The notes under the pieces are model-generated. The model saw only the letters and a program-made list of their open reading frames with translations, was not told the DNA's origin and did no database searches. A DNA stretch of 64,000 nucleotides from the NCBI RefSeq assembly GCF_000328705.1, contig NC_019673.1, forward strand, positions 4,774,001 through 4,838,000, written 5' to 3'. The position numbers and the translations under genes were made by a program. The DNA comes from Saccharothrix espanaensis DSM 44229 (GTDB lineage Bacteria > Actinomycetota > Actinomycetes > Mycobacteriales > Pseudonocardiaceae). This document shows positions 33,956 through 42,075 of the stretch, piece after piece (position 1 is the first letter of the stretch; every line of letters starts with the position of its first letter).

Positions 33956-34911
33956 AGGCCGCGACGCAGGGCGCCTACGGCGGCCCGGACGTGCTGGAGC
34001 TGACCGACCTCCCCACCCCGACCCCCGGCGACGGCGAGGTCCTGGTGCGGGTGCGGGCGGCGTCGCTGAACTACGCCGACTGGCTGTTCCTCACCGGCAC
34101 GCCGTACGTGCTGCGGCTCGCGGCGGGCGTGCGGCGGCCCCGCAACCCGGTGCGGGGCACGGACCTGGCCGGCGTGGTCGAGGCGGTGGGGCCGGGCGTG
34201 ACGGCGCACCGGCCGGGCGACGAGGTGCTCGGGGAGGGTGTGGGCGCGTTCGCCGAGTACGCCGTGGCGAAGGTGGCGAAGCTGGTCGCCAAACCCGCGG
34301 CCCTCACGTTCGAGCAGGCGGCGGCGCTGCCGATGGCCGGGCTCACCGCGCTGCACGGCCTGCGCGCGGCGCAGGTCAAGGCCGGCGACCGGGTGCTGGT
34401 CAACGGTGCGGCGGGCGGCGTGGGGTCGTTCGCGGTGCAGCTCGCCCGACACCAAGGGTGTGTCGTGACGGCGGTGTGCGGCGGGTCGGACGAGCTGCTG
34501 CGATCGGTCGGCGTGGACGACGTGATCGACTACCGCAGCCGGGACTTTACCCGCGAGGACAGCCGGTACGACGTCGTCTTCGACAACGTCGCCAACCACT
34601 CGCTGACCAACCTGTGCCGGGTGCTGACCAGGCACGGCACCCTGCTGCCCAACAGCGGGCGCGGCGGCCGGTGGCTGGGCAGCCTGCCCCGGATCGTGCG
34701 CGGGACGGTCACCTCGCTGCTGGTCAGCCAGCGGGTGAAGACCTTCCTGTCGACCGCGAACACCGCCGACCTCGCCGAACTCGTCGCGCTGGCCGAGTCC
34801 GGCGCGGTCGTGCCGCTGGTCGGCCGGACCTATCCCCTGGCGCAGGTCGCCGACGCGTTCGCCCACCTCGGCGCGGGCCACGCCCGGGGCAAGGTCGTCA
34901 TCTCCGGCTGA
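33952..34911 (+). CDS. Zinc-free quinone-oxidoreductase-like NAD(P) dehydrogenase
   Basis: A 319-residue medium-chain dehydrogenase/reductase without zinc ligands. The GroES-like N-terminus (GDGEVLVRVRAASLNYADWL) and the coenzyme site VLVNGAAGGVGSFAVQLAR are typical of quinone oxidoreductase/zeta-crystallin relatives, which reduce quinones or enones with NADPH. GTG 33952 overlaps the preceding stop by 4 bp. Probably controlled by the ArsR protein, which may sense a quinone or other electrophile. A palindrome containing its stop codon can end transcription. Confidence 0.9.
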   Translation: MKAATQGAYGGPDVLELTDLPTPTPGDGEVLVRVRAASLNYADWLFLTGTPYVLRLAAGVRRPRNPVRGTDLAGVVEAVGPGVTAHRPGDEVLGEGVGAFAEYAVAKVAKLVAKPAALTFEQAAALPMAGLTALHGLRAAQVKAGDRVLVNGAAGGVGSFAVQLARHQGCVVTAVCGGSDELLRSVGVDDVIDYRSRDFTREDSRYDVVFDNVANHSLTNLCRVLTRHGTLLPNSGRGGRWLGSLPRIVRGTVTSLLVSQRVKTFLSTANTADLAELVALAESGAVVPLVGRTYPLAQVADAFAHLGAGHARGKVVISG

Positions 34912-34929
34912 CCGGCGCGCGCCGGTCAG
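34908..34929 (+). terminator. Palindromic terminator overlapping the stop codon
   Basis: CTGACCGGCG and CGCGCCGGTCAG form a perfect palindrome whose TGA is the stop codon of the oxidoreductase. The loop is formed by the central GCGC. Confidence 0.65.
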
Positions 34930-35056
34930 GGCCTGGTGACCGGGCTTCGAGCGTGTCTTGTCAGCCGACGGGGACGCGACGCCGTCGGTGTGGCCGTCGT
35001 CGGTGGTGGTTCGGCTCCGGCCGAGGTGACCGCTGTCAGTGAGGAGACCACTACCG

Positions 35057-36361
35057 TCAGTGCGGCGAAGAGCGCGTGTCGTCATCGTCCACCCCCGTGG
35101 GTACCAGTCGTCGGGTTCCGGTTGCGGGTTGCGGTCGGTGTGCGGCTTCCAGGCGGTTGGCCTGGTCGGTGAGGTGGCGGCGTTCCGGGGCGCTGGTCGC
35201 GCGGCGGGCGGCGTCGCGGTAGGCGGTGGCGGCTCCCCCGTGGTCTCCGGACTGTTCGAGCAGGTGCGCGCGGACGGCGTGCAGGCGGTGGTGGTCGGCC
35301 AGGCGCTTGTCCCGGGCCAGGTCGGCGAGCAGGTCCAAGGCCGCCTGGGGACCGTGCACGACCCCGACCGCGACCGCGCGGTTGAGCGTGGTCATCGGGT
35401 TGGGCGCGGCCAGTTCGAGCAGCTCGTAGAGCGCCAGGACCTGCGGCCAGTCGGTCTCCTCCGCGCTGCGGGCCTCGGTGTGCACGGCGGCGATCGCGGC
35501 CTGGAGCTGGTACGGGCCGACCTGGCCGCGCGGCAGGGTGCGGCTGATCAGTTCCAAGCCCTCGGTCACCAGGTCGCGGTCCCACCGGGTGCGGTCCTGG
35601 TCGGCCAGCGGCACCAGGCCGCCGTCCGGCGCGGTGCGGGCCGGCCGGCGGGCGTCGGTGAGCAGCATCAGCGCGAGCAGGCCCGCCACCTCGGCGTCCT
35701 CGGGCAGCAGGCCGGCCAGCCAGCGGGTCAGCCGGATGGCCTCGTCGGACAGCGCGGGCGCGGTCAGGTCCGCGCCGTCGGTGGTGGTGTGCCCCTCGCT
35801 GAACACCAGGTACAGCACGTGCAGCACGGCACGCAGGCGTTCGGCGCGGTCGCGCGCCGACAACGCGCCGAAACCGGTGCCCTTGATGGTCTGCTTGGCG
35901 CGGCTGATCCGCTGCGCCATGGTGCTCTCCGGCACCAGGAACGCCGCGGCGATCTGCGCGGTGGTCAGGCCGCCGACCGCGCGCAGGGTCAGCGCCACCC
36001 GGCTGGGGTCCGACAGGTCCGGGTGGCAGCACAGGAACACCAGCGCCAGCGAATCGTCCCGGTCGTGGTCGGCGTCGGCGGGCCGGGCGAGCAGTTCGGC
36101 CTGCGGCGTCACGGCCAACTCGCGCTTGCGGCGCGCCTGCTCGGAGCGGACGTGGTCGACCAGCCGCCGCGCGGCGACGGTGATCAGCCAGCCGCGCGGG
36201 TTGTCCGGCACGCCGGCCGGCCACTGGGTGGCGGCGTCGAGCATCGCCTCCTGCACGGCGTCCTCGCAGGCGTCGAAGACGCCGTACCGGCGCACGAGCG
36301 CGCCGAGGACCTGCGGCGCGAGTTCGCGCAGCAGGTCCTCGACCCGGTGTGGCCCGGTCAC
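35057..36361 (-). CDS. ECF42-type RNA polymerase sigma factor
   Basis: A 434-residue ECF sigma factor with a long C-terminal extension. Region 2 is VRRYGVFDACEDAVQEAMLD and the following -10-recognition segment; region 4 is LTTAQIAAAFLVPESTMAQR ISRAKQTIK. The additional 200 residues (from about DAEVAGLLALMLLTDARRPA) contain TPR-like helices of the DUF6596 domain, typical of group ECF42. ECF42 sigma factors usually pair with a DGPF/YCII protein and lack an anti-sigma factor; that partner gene lies upstream here. GTG 36361 is the likely start. Confidence 0.93.
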   Translation of the reverse strand: MTGPHRVEDLLRELAPQVLGALVRRYGVFDACEDAVQEAMLDAATQWPAGVPDNPRGWLITVAARRLVDHVRSEQARRKRELAVTPQAELLARPADADHDRDDSLALVFLCCHPDLSDPSRVALTLRAVGGLTTAQIAAAFLVPESTMAQRISRAKQTIKGTGFGALSARDRAERLRAVLHVLYLVFSEGHTTTDGADLTAPALSDEAIRLTRWLAGLLPEDAEVAGLLALMLLTDARRPARTAPDGGLVPLADQDRTRWDRDLVTEGLELISRTLPRGQVGPYQLQAAIAAVHTEARSAEETDWPQVLALYELLELAAPNPMTTLNRAVAVGVVHGPQAALDLLADLARDKRLADHHRLHAVRAHLLEQSGDHGGAATAYRDAARRATSAPERRHLTDQANRLEAAHRPQPATGTRRLVPTGVDDDDTRSSPH

Positions 36362-36407
36362 CGCGCCCCCGTCACGACATGCCCCATCACGACAACCACA
36401 TGCCCGG

Positions 36408-36457
36408 TCACAACGAGCCGAGTCACAGCGAGCCGCGTCACGACGAGCCTGGTCACG
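36408..36457. repeat. Tandem 15-bp repeat between YCII and sigma genes
   Basis: Units TCACAACGAGCCGAG, TCACAGCGAGCCGCG and TCACGACGAGCCTGG follow each other, then TCACGG. The array fills the middle of the 91-bp gap between the YCII stop and the sigma-factor start. Confidence 0.75.
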
Positions 36458-36812
36458 GTTGCGGGGACTCGTGCAGGATCGGCCACAGCTCCACCGGGTC
36501 GACGTCGGCGAACGGGATGTCGGCGGCGATCTCCTCCGCGCGTTCCTGGCTCGCCACGTCCAGCAGGTAGAAGCTGGCGATGTACTCCTTGGTCTCGATG
36601 TAGGGCCCGTCGGTCACGGCGGCGACGCCGTTCTCCCGGCGGACCAGCTTCGCGGTCACCGCGTCGCCCAGCCCGTACGCGCCGAGCAGTTCGCCGCTCT
36701 CCCGGTACCGGGCGTTGAACGCCTCCTGCCTGGCGATCGCCTCGGGCCACTCCTCGGCCGGGAACGAGTCCCACTTCTCCTGGTTGCCGTAGATCATCAG
36801 CAGGTACTTCAC
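36453..36812 (-). CDS. YCII/DGPF-domain protein, ECF42 partner
   Basis: A 119-residue protein of the YCII family. The start VKYLLMIYGNQEKWD and the segment VTDGPYIETKEYIASFYLLDV are typical DGPF-type sequences. Such proteins are encoded next to ECF42 sigma factors and are thought to modulate or respond to them. GTG 36812 fits the family start; codons further upstream look like intergenic DNA. Same strand and just upstream of the sigma gene. Confidence 0.92.
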   Translation of the reverse strand: MKYLLMIYGNQEKWDSFPAEEWPEAIARQEAFNARYRESGELLGAYGLGDAVTAKLVRRENGVAAVTDGPYIETKEYIASFYLLDVASQERAEEIAADIPFADVDPVELWPILHESPQP

Positions 36813-36930
36813 GTCGGTCGTCCTCTCGCTCCGCACACCCCGCGGCGTGCTGTCGACCCCCAGTCGGAGCACACCACGCCGTTCTCGACATCGCCGCCGG
36901 AAAAACTGCCCGGAACTTCTTCCCGCCCCG

Positions 36931-37449
36931 ATGTCGAGCGCCGCCGGGTCGGCGACGACCCCTGGTCGACCCACCCGGAACCAACCCCGAGGAGCGACCA
37001 CGACCACCACCGACGTCCGACCGATCTGGCTGGTCGGAGCACTCGCCGGGCTCGCCGGTGCGGCGGCCGCGGAAGTCTACGGCCTGCCGGCGCGGCTGGT
37101 CGGCGTGCCGATGGCGGCGGGCGGTGCGGGCGCGGCGGCGGCCGAGCCGATCACCGTCGGCATGTTCGCGATGGGCACCCTGATCTGCACGTTCTGGGGC
37201 ACGCTGCCGGCCGTCGCGCTGGGCCGGTGGGCCCGCCGCGACCCGGCGCGGACCTGGACGTGGGTCACCGTGGCGCTGACCGCGGTGTCGATGGCCGGTC
37301 CGCTGACCGCCGGTGCCACGGCGTGGTCGACGAAGGTGATGCTGCTCGGCTCTCACATCGTCGCGGCGGCCGTGGTCATCCCGCTGGTGGCACGTCGTCT
37401 TCGGACCACGCGGCGCCCTGTGCCGGGGACAGCACAGAGCCCCGCGTGA
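36931..37449 (+). CDS. DUF6069 membrane protein, start uncertain
   Basis: The protein has four hydrophobic segments (IWLVGALAGLAGAAAAEVYG, ITVGMFAMGTLICTFWG and two more), matching DUF6069 membrane proteins of unknown function. Written here from ATG 36931 (172 residues), but the family normally begins close to the TTTTDVRPIWLVG segment. A Shine-Dalgarno GAGGAG (36989-36994) lies 5 bp before an ACG codon at 37000-37002, followed by ACC ACC ACC GAC. That is where the usual ATG would be, so either an ACG start is used or the ATG was lost. The last half is hydrophobic with a basic tail. Confidence 0.6.
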   Translation: MSSAAGSATTPGRPTRNQPRGATTTTTDVRPIWLVGALAGLAGAAAAEVYGLPARLVGVPMAAGGAGAAAAEPITVGMFAMGTLICTFWGTLPAVALGRWARRDPARTWTWVTVALTAVSMAGPLTAGATAWSTKVMLLGSHIVAAAVVIPLVARRLRTTRRPVPGTAQSPA

Positions 37450-37487
37450 TCGCGGCGGCCACCGCGTCAGCCGTCAGCTGTCGGCCG

Positions 37488-38561
37488 TCAGCAGAAGACT
37501 TCCTCCATCAGGGCTTGCCGGCCGGTGACGGAGCCGAAGTCCCACGCCCAGCTCACCGCGAAGGTCATCCTCGTGCCGGTGTCACGGCTGCTCGCGACCG
37601 TGCTGGAGTAGCCGAGGATCCGCCCGTTGTGGCCCCACACCGGGATTCCGCAGGACAGCTCGTAGAAGCTGACGCCCAGCCCGCTGCCCTCGACGGCGGT
37701 CAGCATCTCCCGCAGTCGGGCGGGGCGCACCAGGCGGCCGTCGAGCAGCGCGTCCAGGAAGCGGTTCAGGTCGGCGGTGGTGGAGATCATCTCGCCCGCC
37801 GCCCAGCTGAAGGACGGGTCGTACTCGGTGACGTCCAGCGCCTGGTCGTCGAACCGGAGGTAGGCGCGGGCGTGCGGGCCGGGGATCTGCGTCCGGGTGC
37901 CCGGCAACGACGTCGAGCGCAGACCGAGCGGACGCAGGATGCGCGCGGTGACCGCGTCGCCGTAGGGGCGGCCGGTGATCCGCTCGACCAGCATCCCGGC
38001 CAGGACGTAGTTGGTGTTGGAGTAGCCGGAAGCGGTGCCGGGCGCGAAGTCCAGGGGCTCGTCGGCGATCAGCGCGACCAGTTCGCCCGGGGTGAACGGG
38101 CGGGTGCCGGCGTCGTCGGGCAGCCAGGCCAGGTAGTCGGGTACGCCGCTGGTGTGCTGGAGCAGGTGCCGGACGGTGACGCCGTCGCCGTGGGCGAGCA
38201 GGCCGGGCAGGTACCGCGCGACGGGCGCGTCCAACTCCAGCCGCCTTTCGTCCACCAGCTGCAGCACGACGGTGGCGACGAAGGTCTTGGTGATGCTCGC
38301 GATCCGGAACCGGCCGTCGACCGGGACGGGTTCGGGCGAGTCGGCCTCGGCCGTGCCCGCACGGGCGGTGAACTCGCGCCGCCCGTCCGCGATCCGCACC
38401 TGGACCCCTTGCGCGCCGGTGCGGACCATCTCGTCCAGCACCCGCTGCACCACCCGGCGGTCGATCCGGTCCTCGTCCGGCGCTGCCCCGGCCACGCCGG
38501 TCCCGGCCACGACCAAGCCCACGGCGGCAGCCAAGGCGACAGCTCTGCTGGTCATCAACAT
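37488..38561 (-). CDS. Secreted serine hydrolase, class C beta-lactamase/DD-peptidase fold
   Basis: A 357-residue exported protein with a Sec signal peptide (ALAAAVGLVVAGTGVAGAAP). Active-site elements: SxxK as SITK at 89-92, the second motif YSNTNYV, and HNG near residue 314 as the third motif (GHNGRILGYSS). Two cysteines near the C-terminus (SCGIPVWG, EEVFC) may pair. The family includes D-alanyl-D-alanine carboxypeptidases and esterases; no specific substrate can be read. GGGGAC lies before the start. The truncated gene at 63210 is a paralogue of the same type. Confidence 0.92.
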   Translation of the reverse strand: MLMTSRAVALAAAVGLVVAGTGVAGAAPDEDRIDRRVVQRVLDEMVRTGAQGVQVRIADGRREFTARAGTAEADSPEPVPVDGRFRIASITKTFVATVVLQLVDERRLELDAPVARYLPGLLAHGDGVTVRHLLQHTSGVPDYLAWLPDDAGTRPFTPGELVALIADEPLDFAPGTASGYSNTNYVLAGMLVERITGRPYGDAVTARILRPLGLRSTSLPGTRTQIPGPHARAYLRFDDQALDVTEYDPSFSWAAGEMISTTADLNRFLDALLDGRLVRPARLREMLTAVEGSGLGVSFYELSCGIPVWGHNGRILGYSSTVASSRDTGTRMTFAVSWAWDFGSVTGRQALMEEVFC

Positions 38562-38780
38562 CGTCCCCTCCCCAGTCGACGTCGAAGGCTCCAGGTTGCC
38601 CTGCGCACCGACCGGCGCGCGTCACCCTCGGGTCGGCGGTCCGGCACGACTTCCGACTGACCTCTTGTGGCCGCGCCCGGCCGAGACCGGACGGCCCACG
38701 AGCGGTGGCCGACAACGCCCCTGACTCCCCGTTCGGGTCAGGCGCAGCGCCCGTTCGAGAGCAGTCCCGGTCACACCCGG

Positions 38781-38817
38781 TTGCCAAACCAGGTTTGAGT
38801 CAGTTAGACTCAAACCA
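38781..38817 (+). promoter_or_regulatory. Leaderless promoter with perfect inverted-repeat operator
   Basis: A -35 box TTGCCA (38781-38786), an 18-bp spacer and a -10 box TAGACT (38805-38810) put the start of transcription at or next to the ATG at 38817, so the mRNA is probably leaderless; no Shine-Dalgarno is present. GGTTTGAGTC (38792-38801), AGTTA and GACTCAAACC (38807-38816) make a perfect 10-bp inverted repeat covering the -10 box. AGTC-N5-GACT halves resemble NrtR sites, and the last gene of this operon is NrtR-like. Confidence 0.75.
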
Positions 38818-39815
38818 TGTTCACGAGGGAAGAGGCGCTCGAGCTGGTCGAGGGGACCACACCGGTCGACCTGTTCGGACCGGTCGCCCCGGAACGCCGG
38901 AAGGAAGCGCAGCGGCGGTACCGGGGGCTGGCCGCCGCCCTGCACCCCGACCGGGTCGCCCCGGACGACTGCCGGGCGCACGCCGCGTCGGCCGACCTGA
39001 CCCGCCTCTACCACGAGTGGCAGCACACCGGGCCGGTCGTCCTGCGCACCAGGCGCGGCAGCTACGAGGTCGCCGGGCGGCACGCCGTGGGCAGCGTCGC
39101 GAACGTCTACCGCACCGACGGCCCGCCCGTGGTGAAGATCGTGCGGAACCCGGCGATGAACCCGTTGCTGCGCGCCGAGTGGGACGCGCTGCGGGTGCTG
39201 CGGCGGTTCACCGACGAGCACGACTGGCTGCGCCCGTACTACCCGCGCCTGGTGGACACCGGGGACGCGCTGCGGGGCGAGCGGGCCTTCACCGTGCTCG
39301 AACCGCTGGTCGACGGGTTCGTGACGCTCGCGGACGTGAAGCGGGCGTTCCCGGGCGGGCTCGACGGGCGCGACTACGCGTGGATGCACCGCAGGTTGCT
39401 GCGGGCCGTCGCGGGCGCGCACCGCAACGGCGTGGTGCACGGGGCGATCGTCTCCGACAACGTGCTGGTGCACCCCGAGCAGCACGGGATCGTGCTCGCC
39501 GGGTGGACCTTCGCGGTGAGCGACGGTCAGCCGCCGCTGGCCACCGCGAAGACGATCGACTACCCGCCCGAGATCAGGGCGGGACGCCCGATGACCACCG
39601 CCACCGACGTCCACATGGCACACACGCTCATGCTGGACCTGTTGGCGGGCAACGAGACCCGACAGCGACGGTTCGCCCTCGGGTGCACGCAGGACGACCC
39701 GGGCCGCCGCCCGGACGCGGCCGATCTGCTCGGCGAGTACGACGAACTGCTCGATGAACTCTACGGCGCACGGGTGTTCCGCCCGTTCGCGCTGCCGAAC
39801 CGGACAGGAGCCTGA
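38817..39815 (+). CDS. J-domain fused to a pseudokinase
   Basis: A 332-residue cytosolic protein. Residues 1-70 resemble a J-domain with the HPD tripeptide at 43-45 (YRGLAAALHPDRVAPDD), the part that stimulates DnaK ATPase. From about residue 80 a kinase-like fold follows: glycine-rich VGSVANVYR, Lys107 in VVKIV, a helix-C-like Glu (AEWDALRVL). The catalytic loop reads HGAIVSDN (208-215), so the HRD Asp is missing, and the DFG position is AGW (228-230). It is therefore probably a pseudokinase. ATG 38817 directly follows the operator. First gene of a four-gene operon; it may scaffold the VWA partner and recruit DnaK. Confidence 0.8.
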   Translation: MFTREEALELVEGTTPVDLFGPVAPERRKEAQRRYRGLAAALHPDRVAPDDCRAHAASADLTRLYHEWQHTGPVVLRTRRGSYEVAGRHAVGSVANVYRTDGPPVVKIVRNPAMNPLLRAEWDALRVLRRFTDEHDWLRPYYPRLVDTGDALRGERAFTVLEPLVDGFVTLADVKRAFPGGLDGRDYAWMHRRLLRAVAGAHRNGVVHGAIVSDNVLVHPEQHGIVLAGWTFAVSDGQPPLATAKTIDYPPEIRAGRPMTTATDVHMAHTLMLDLLAGNETRQRRFALGCTQDDPGRRPDAADLLGEYDELLDELYGARVFRPFALPNRTGA

Positions 39816-39818
39816 ACC

Positions 39819-40808
39819 ATGGGACACGGCAAGTGGGACGACAACGCCTACGCGGCGGCCAAGACCTTCCGCGCGGCCAAGGGGATCGACGACTTCGGCT
39901 ACACCGCGAAGCTGCGCTCGCAGCCGGCCGACAAGTGGACCGCCGACCCGTCGATGGACCCGCTGGGCGTCACCGCGCGGGAGTGCCGGGACTCGCCCGA
40001 CCACGCCGACTCGACGCCCATCGCGGTGCTGTTCGACGTGACGGGCTCGATGGGCCAGGTGCCCAAGATCATGCAGCGCAAGCTCGGCAAGCTGCACGGC
40101 CTGTTGCAGCGCAAGGGTTACCTCGCCGACCCGCAGCTGATGTTCGGCGGCATCGGTGACGCCGACAGCGACCGGGTGCCGTTGCAGGTCGGGCAGTTCG
40201 AGTCGGACAACCGGATGGACGAGCAGCTGCGCACCATCTTCCTGGAGGGCAACGGCGGCGGGCAGAAGAGCGAGTCCTACGAACTGGCCGCGTACTTCGT
40301 GGCCCGGCACGTGGCGACCGACGCCTGGCAGAAGCGGGGCCGCAAGGGCTACCTGTTCCTGATCGGCGACGAGCTCAACAAGCCCCGGCTGGAGGCCCGG
40401 CACATCCGCCGGATCATCGGCGACGACGTGCGCCAGGACATCGACCCGGCGTCGGTGTACCGGGAGCTGAGCCGCAAGTGGCACGTCTACTTCGTGCTGC
40501 CCAACCAGTCGTCGTACTACAACGACCCGCAGATCGCCGAGCACTGGCGCGACCTGCTGGGCCAGAACTTCCTCAAGCTGGAGGACCCGGGCGCGGTGTG
40601 CGAGCTGATCGCCGCCACCATCGGGATGGAGGAGCGCGTGGTGGACCTCGACCAGGCGCTGGTCGACCTGGCCGAGGTCGGCTCGGTCGCCGAGCGGGAC
40701 GCGGTGGGCAAGGCGCTGGTGCAGGTCGGCGCGAAGACCGCCCTGGCCGGGACCACGTCGGCGCTGCCGCCGGGGCTCGACGGCCCGGACGACGTCACCC
40801 TGTCATGA
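39819..40808 (+). CDS. VWA-domain protein
   Basis: A 329-residue cytosolic protein. A von Willebrand factor A fold is marked by the MIDAS DxTxS motif DVTGSMG (Asp73, Thr75, Ser77) following the hydrophobic strand PIAVLF, a later GGQKSESYELAAYF and FLIGDELNKP. The N-terminus (GKWDDNAYAAAKTFRAAKGI) is family-specific and of unknown role. ATG 39819 is 3 bp after the previous stop and the end overlaps the next gene by 4 bp. VWA proteins bind partners through a metal ion; here the likely partners are the pseudokinase and the synthetase-like enzyme of the same operon. Confidence 0.88.
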   Translation: MGHGKWDDNAYAAAKTFRAAKGIDDFGYTAKLRSQPADKWTADPSMDPLGVTARECRDSPDHADSTPIAVLFDVTGSMGQVPKIMQRKLGKLHGLLQRKGYLADPQLMFGGIGDADSDRVPLQVGQFESDNRMDEQLRTIFLEGNGGGQKSESYELAAYFVARHVATDAWQKRGRKGYLFLIGDELNKPRLEARHIRRIIGDDVRQDIDPASVYRELSRKWHVYFVLPNQSSYYNDPQIAEHWRDLLGQNFLKLEDPGAVCELIAATIGMEERVVDLDQALVDLAEVGSVAERDAVGKALVQVGAKTALAGTTSALPPGLDGPDDVTLS

Positions 40809-42055
40809 CGGCGCTCGGGAGCGGGGGGCACGTCATCGTCGTCGGGCTCGGGTTCGGCGACGAGGGCAAGGGCGCGGTGGTCGACGCGCTGTGCCGGGAC
40901 GGGTCGGTGTCGGCGGTCGTGCGGTTCAACGGCGGCGCGCAGGCCGCGCACAACGTGGTCGCGGACGGCCGGCACCACACGTTCAGCCAGTTCGGGTCGG
41001 GCACGCTCGCGGGTGTGCCCACCCTGCTGTCGCGGCACGTGCTGGTGGAGCCGATCGCGCTGGCCGCCGAGTCGCGGGAGCTGGCGGCACTGGGCGTGGC
41101 CGACCCGCTGGGCCTGGTCTCGGTCGACGCCCGCGCGCTGCTCACCACGCCGCTGCACGTGGCGGCCAACCGGGCGCGGGAGGACGCGCGCGGCGCGGGG
41201 CGGCACGGCTCGTGCGGCAAGGGCATCGGCGAGACGGTCTGGTACTCGCTGCTCGCCGACGCCCGGCCCGGTGACGTCGTGGAGCACCAGGAAGTCCTGG
41301 GCACGCCCGGCGAAGCGCCGAGGGTCGGGGACTGCGCGTCGCCGGGGGTGTTGCGGCGCAAGCTCGACGCGCTGGCCCGGTTCTACGAGCCGCTGGTCGG
41401 CGACGGGTTCCGGGTCGACGAACTGGTGGAGCTGTACCGGGCGTTCGCGGACGCCGTGCGCGTGGTCGACGGCGACGAGGTGGGGCGGCTGGCCGATCGC
41501 GGGCGGGTGGTGTTCGAAGGGGCGCAAGGGGTTCTGCTGGACGAGACCCACGGCTTCCACCCGCACACCACGTGGTCCACGGTGACGCCGCGCAACGCGC
41601 GTGAACTGCTCGGCGGGCGTCCGGCGCGGGTGCTGGGGGTGACCCGCACCTACCAGACGCGGCACGGCGCGGGCCCGCTGCCGACCGAGGACGCGGCGGT
41701 GCTGGAGCGGTTCCCGGAGCGGCACAACGGGACCGGCGCGTACCAGGGGGCGTGGCGGGCCGGGCACCTCGACGCGGTGCTGCTGCGGTACGCGATCGGG
41801 CTGTGCGGGGTGGACGCGCTGGCCCTCACGCACCTGGACGCGCGGGACCTGTCGGTCGCCTCGGCCTACCGGGTCGGGCGCGGGCTGGTGACCCGGTTGA
41901 CCTCGTCGGTGCTGCCGGCGGGATCGGTGCCGGTGCTGGAGTCGCTGGCCGACCCGGTGGCGTGGCTGGAGCGGGCGACCGGGCTGCCGGTGGAGGTCGA
42001 GGGGCGCGGCCCGGACCGGGCGGACTACCGCGTGCGCGTTCCGGTCGCTGGTTGA
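40805..42055 (+). CDS. Adenylosuccinate-synthetase paralogue
   Basis: A 416-residue GTP-dependent ligase of the PurA family, slightly shorter than housekeeping PurA. The P-loop-like GFGDEGKGAVVD contains the catalytic Asp19 and Lys22. The usual GGHNAGHT segment appears as GGAQAAHNVV, with the catalytic His kept (His49) but the first His changed to Ala. The IMP-binding TRTYQTRHGAGPLPTE and the GVDALALTHLD region are recognisable. It may make a modified adenylosuccinate or a related ligation product rather than supply AMP. ATG 40805 overlaps the VWA stop. A separate housekeeping purA is expected elsewhere. Confidence 0.88.
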   Translation: MTALGSGGHVIVVGLGFGDEGKGAVVDALCRDGSVSAVVRFNGGAQAAHNVVADGRHHTFSQFGSGTLAGVPTLLSRHVLVEPIALAAESRELAALGVADPLGLVSVDARALLTTPLHVAANRAREDARGAGRHGSCGKGIGETVWYSLLADARPGDVVEHQEVLGTPGEAPRVGDCASPGVLRRKLDALARFYEPLVGDGFRVDELVELYRAFADAVRVVDGDEVGRLADRGRVVFEGAQGVLLDETHGFHPHTTWSTVTPRNARELLGGRPARVLGVTRTYQTRHGAGPLPTEDAAVLERFPERHNGTGAYQGAWRAGHLDAVLLRYAIGLCGVDALALTHLDARDLSVASAYRVGRGLVTRLTSSVLPAGSVPVLESLADPVAWLERATGLPVEVEGRGPDRADYRVRVPVAG

Positions 42056-42075
42056 CGTGCGGGAGAATCGCGCCC

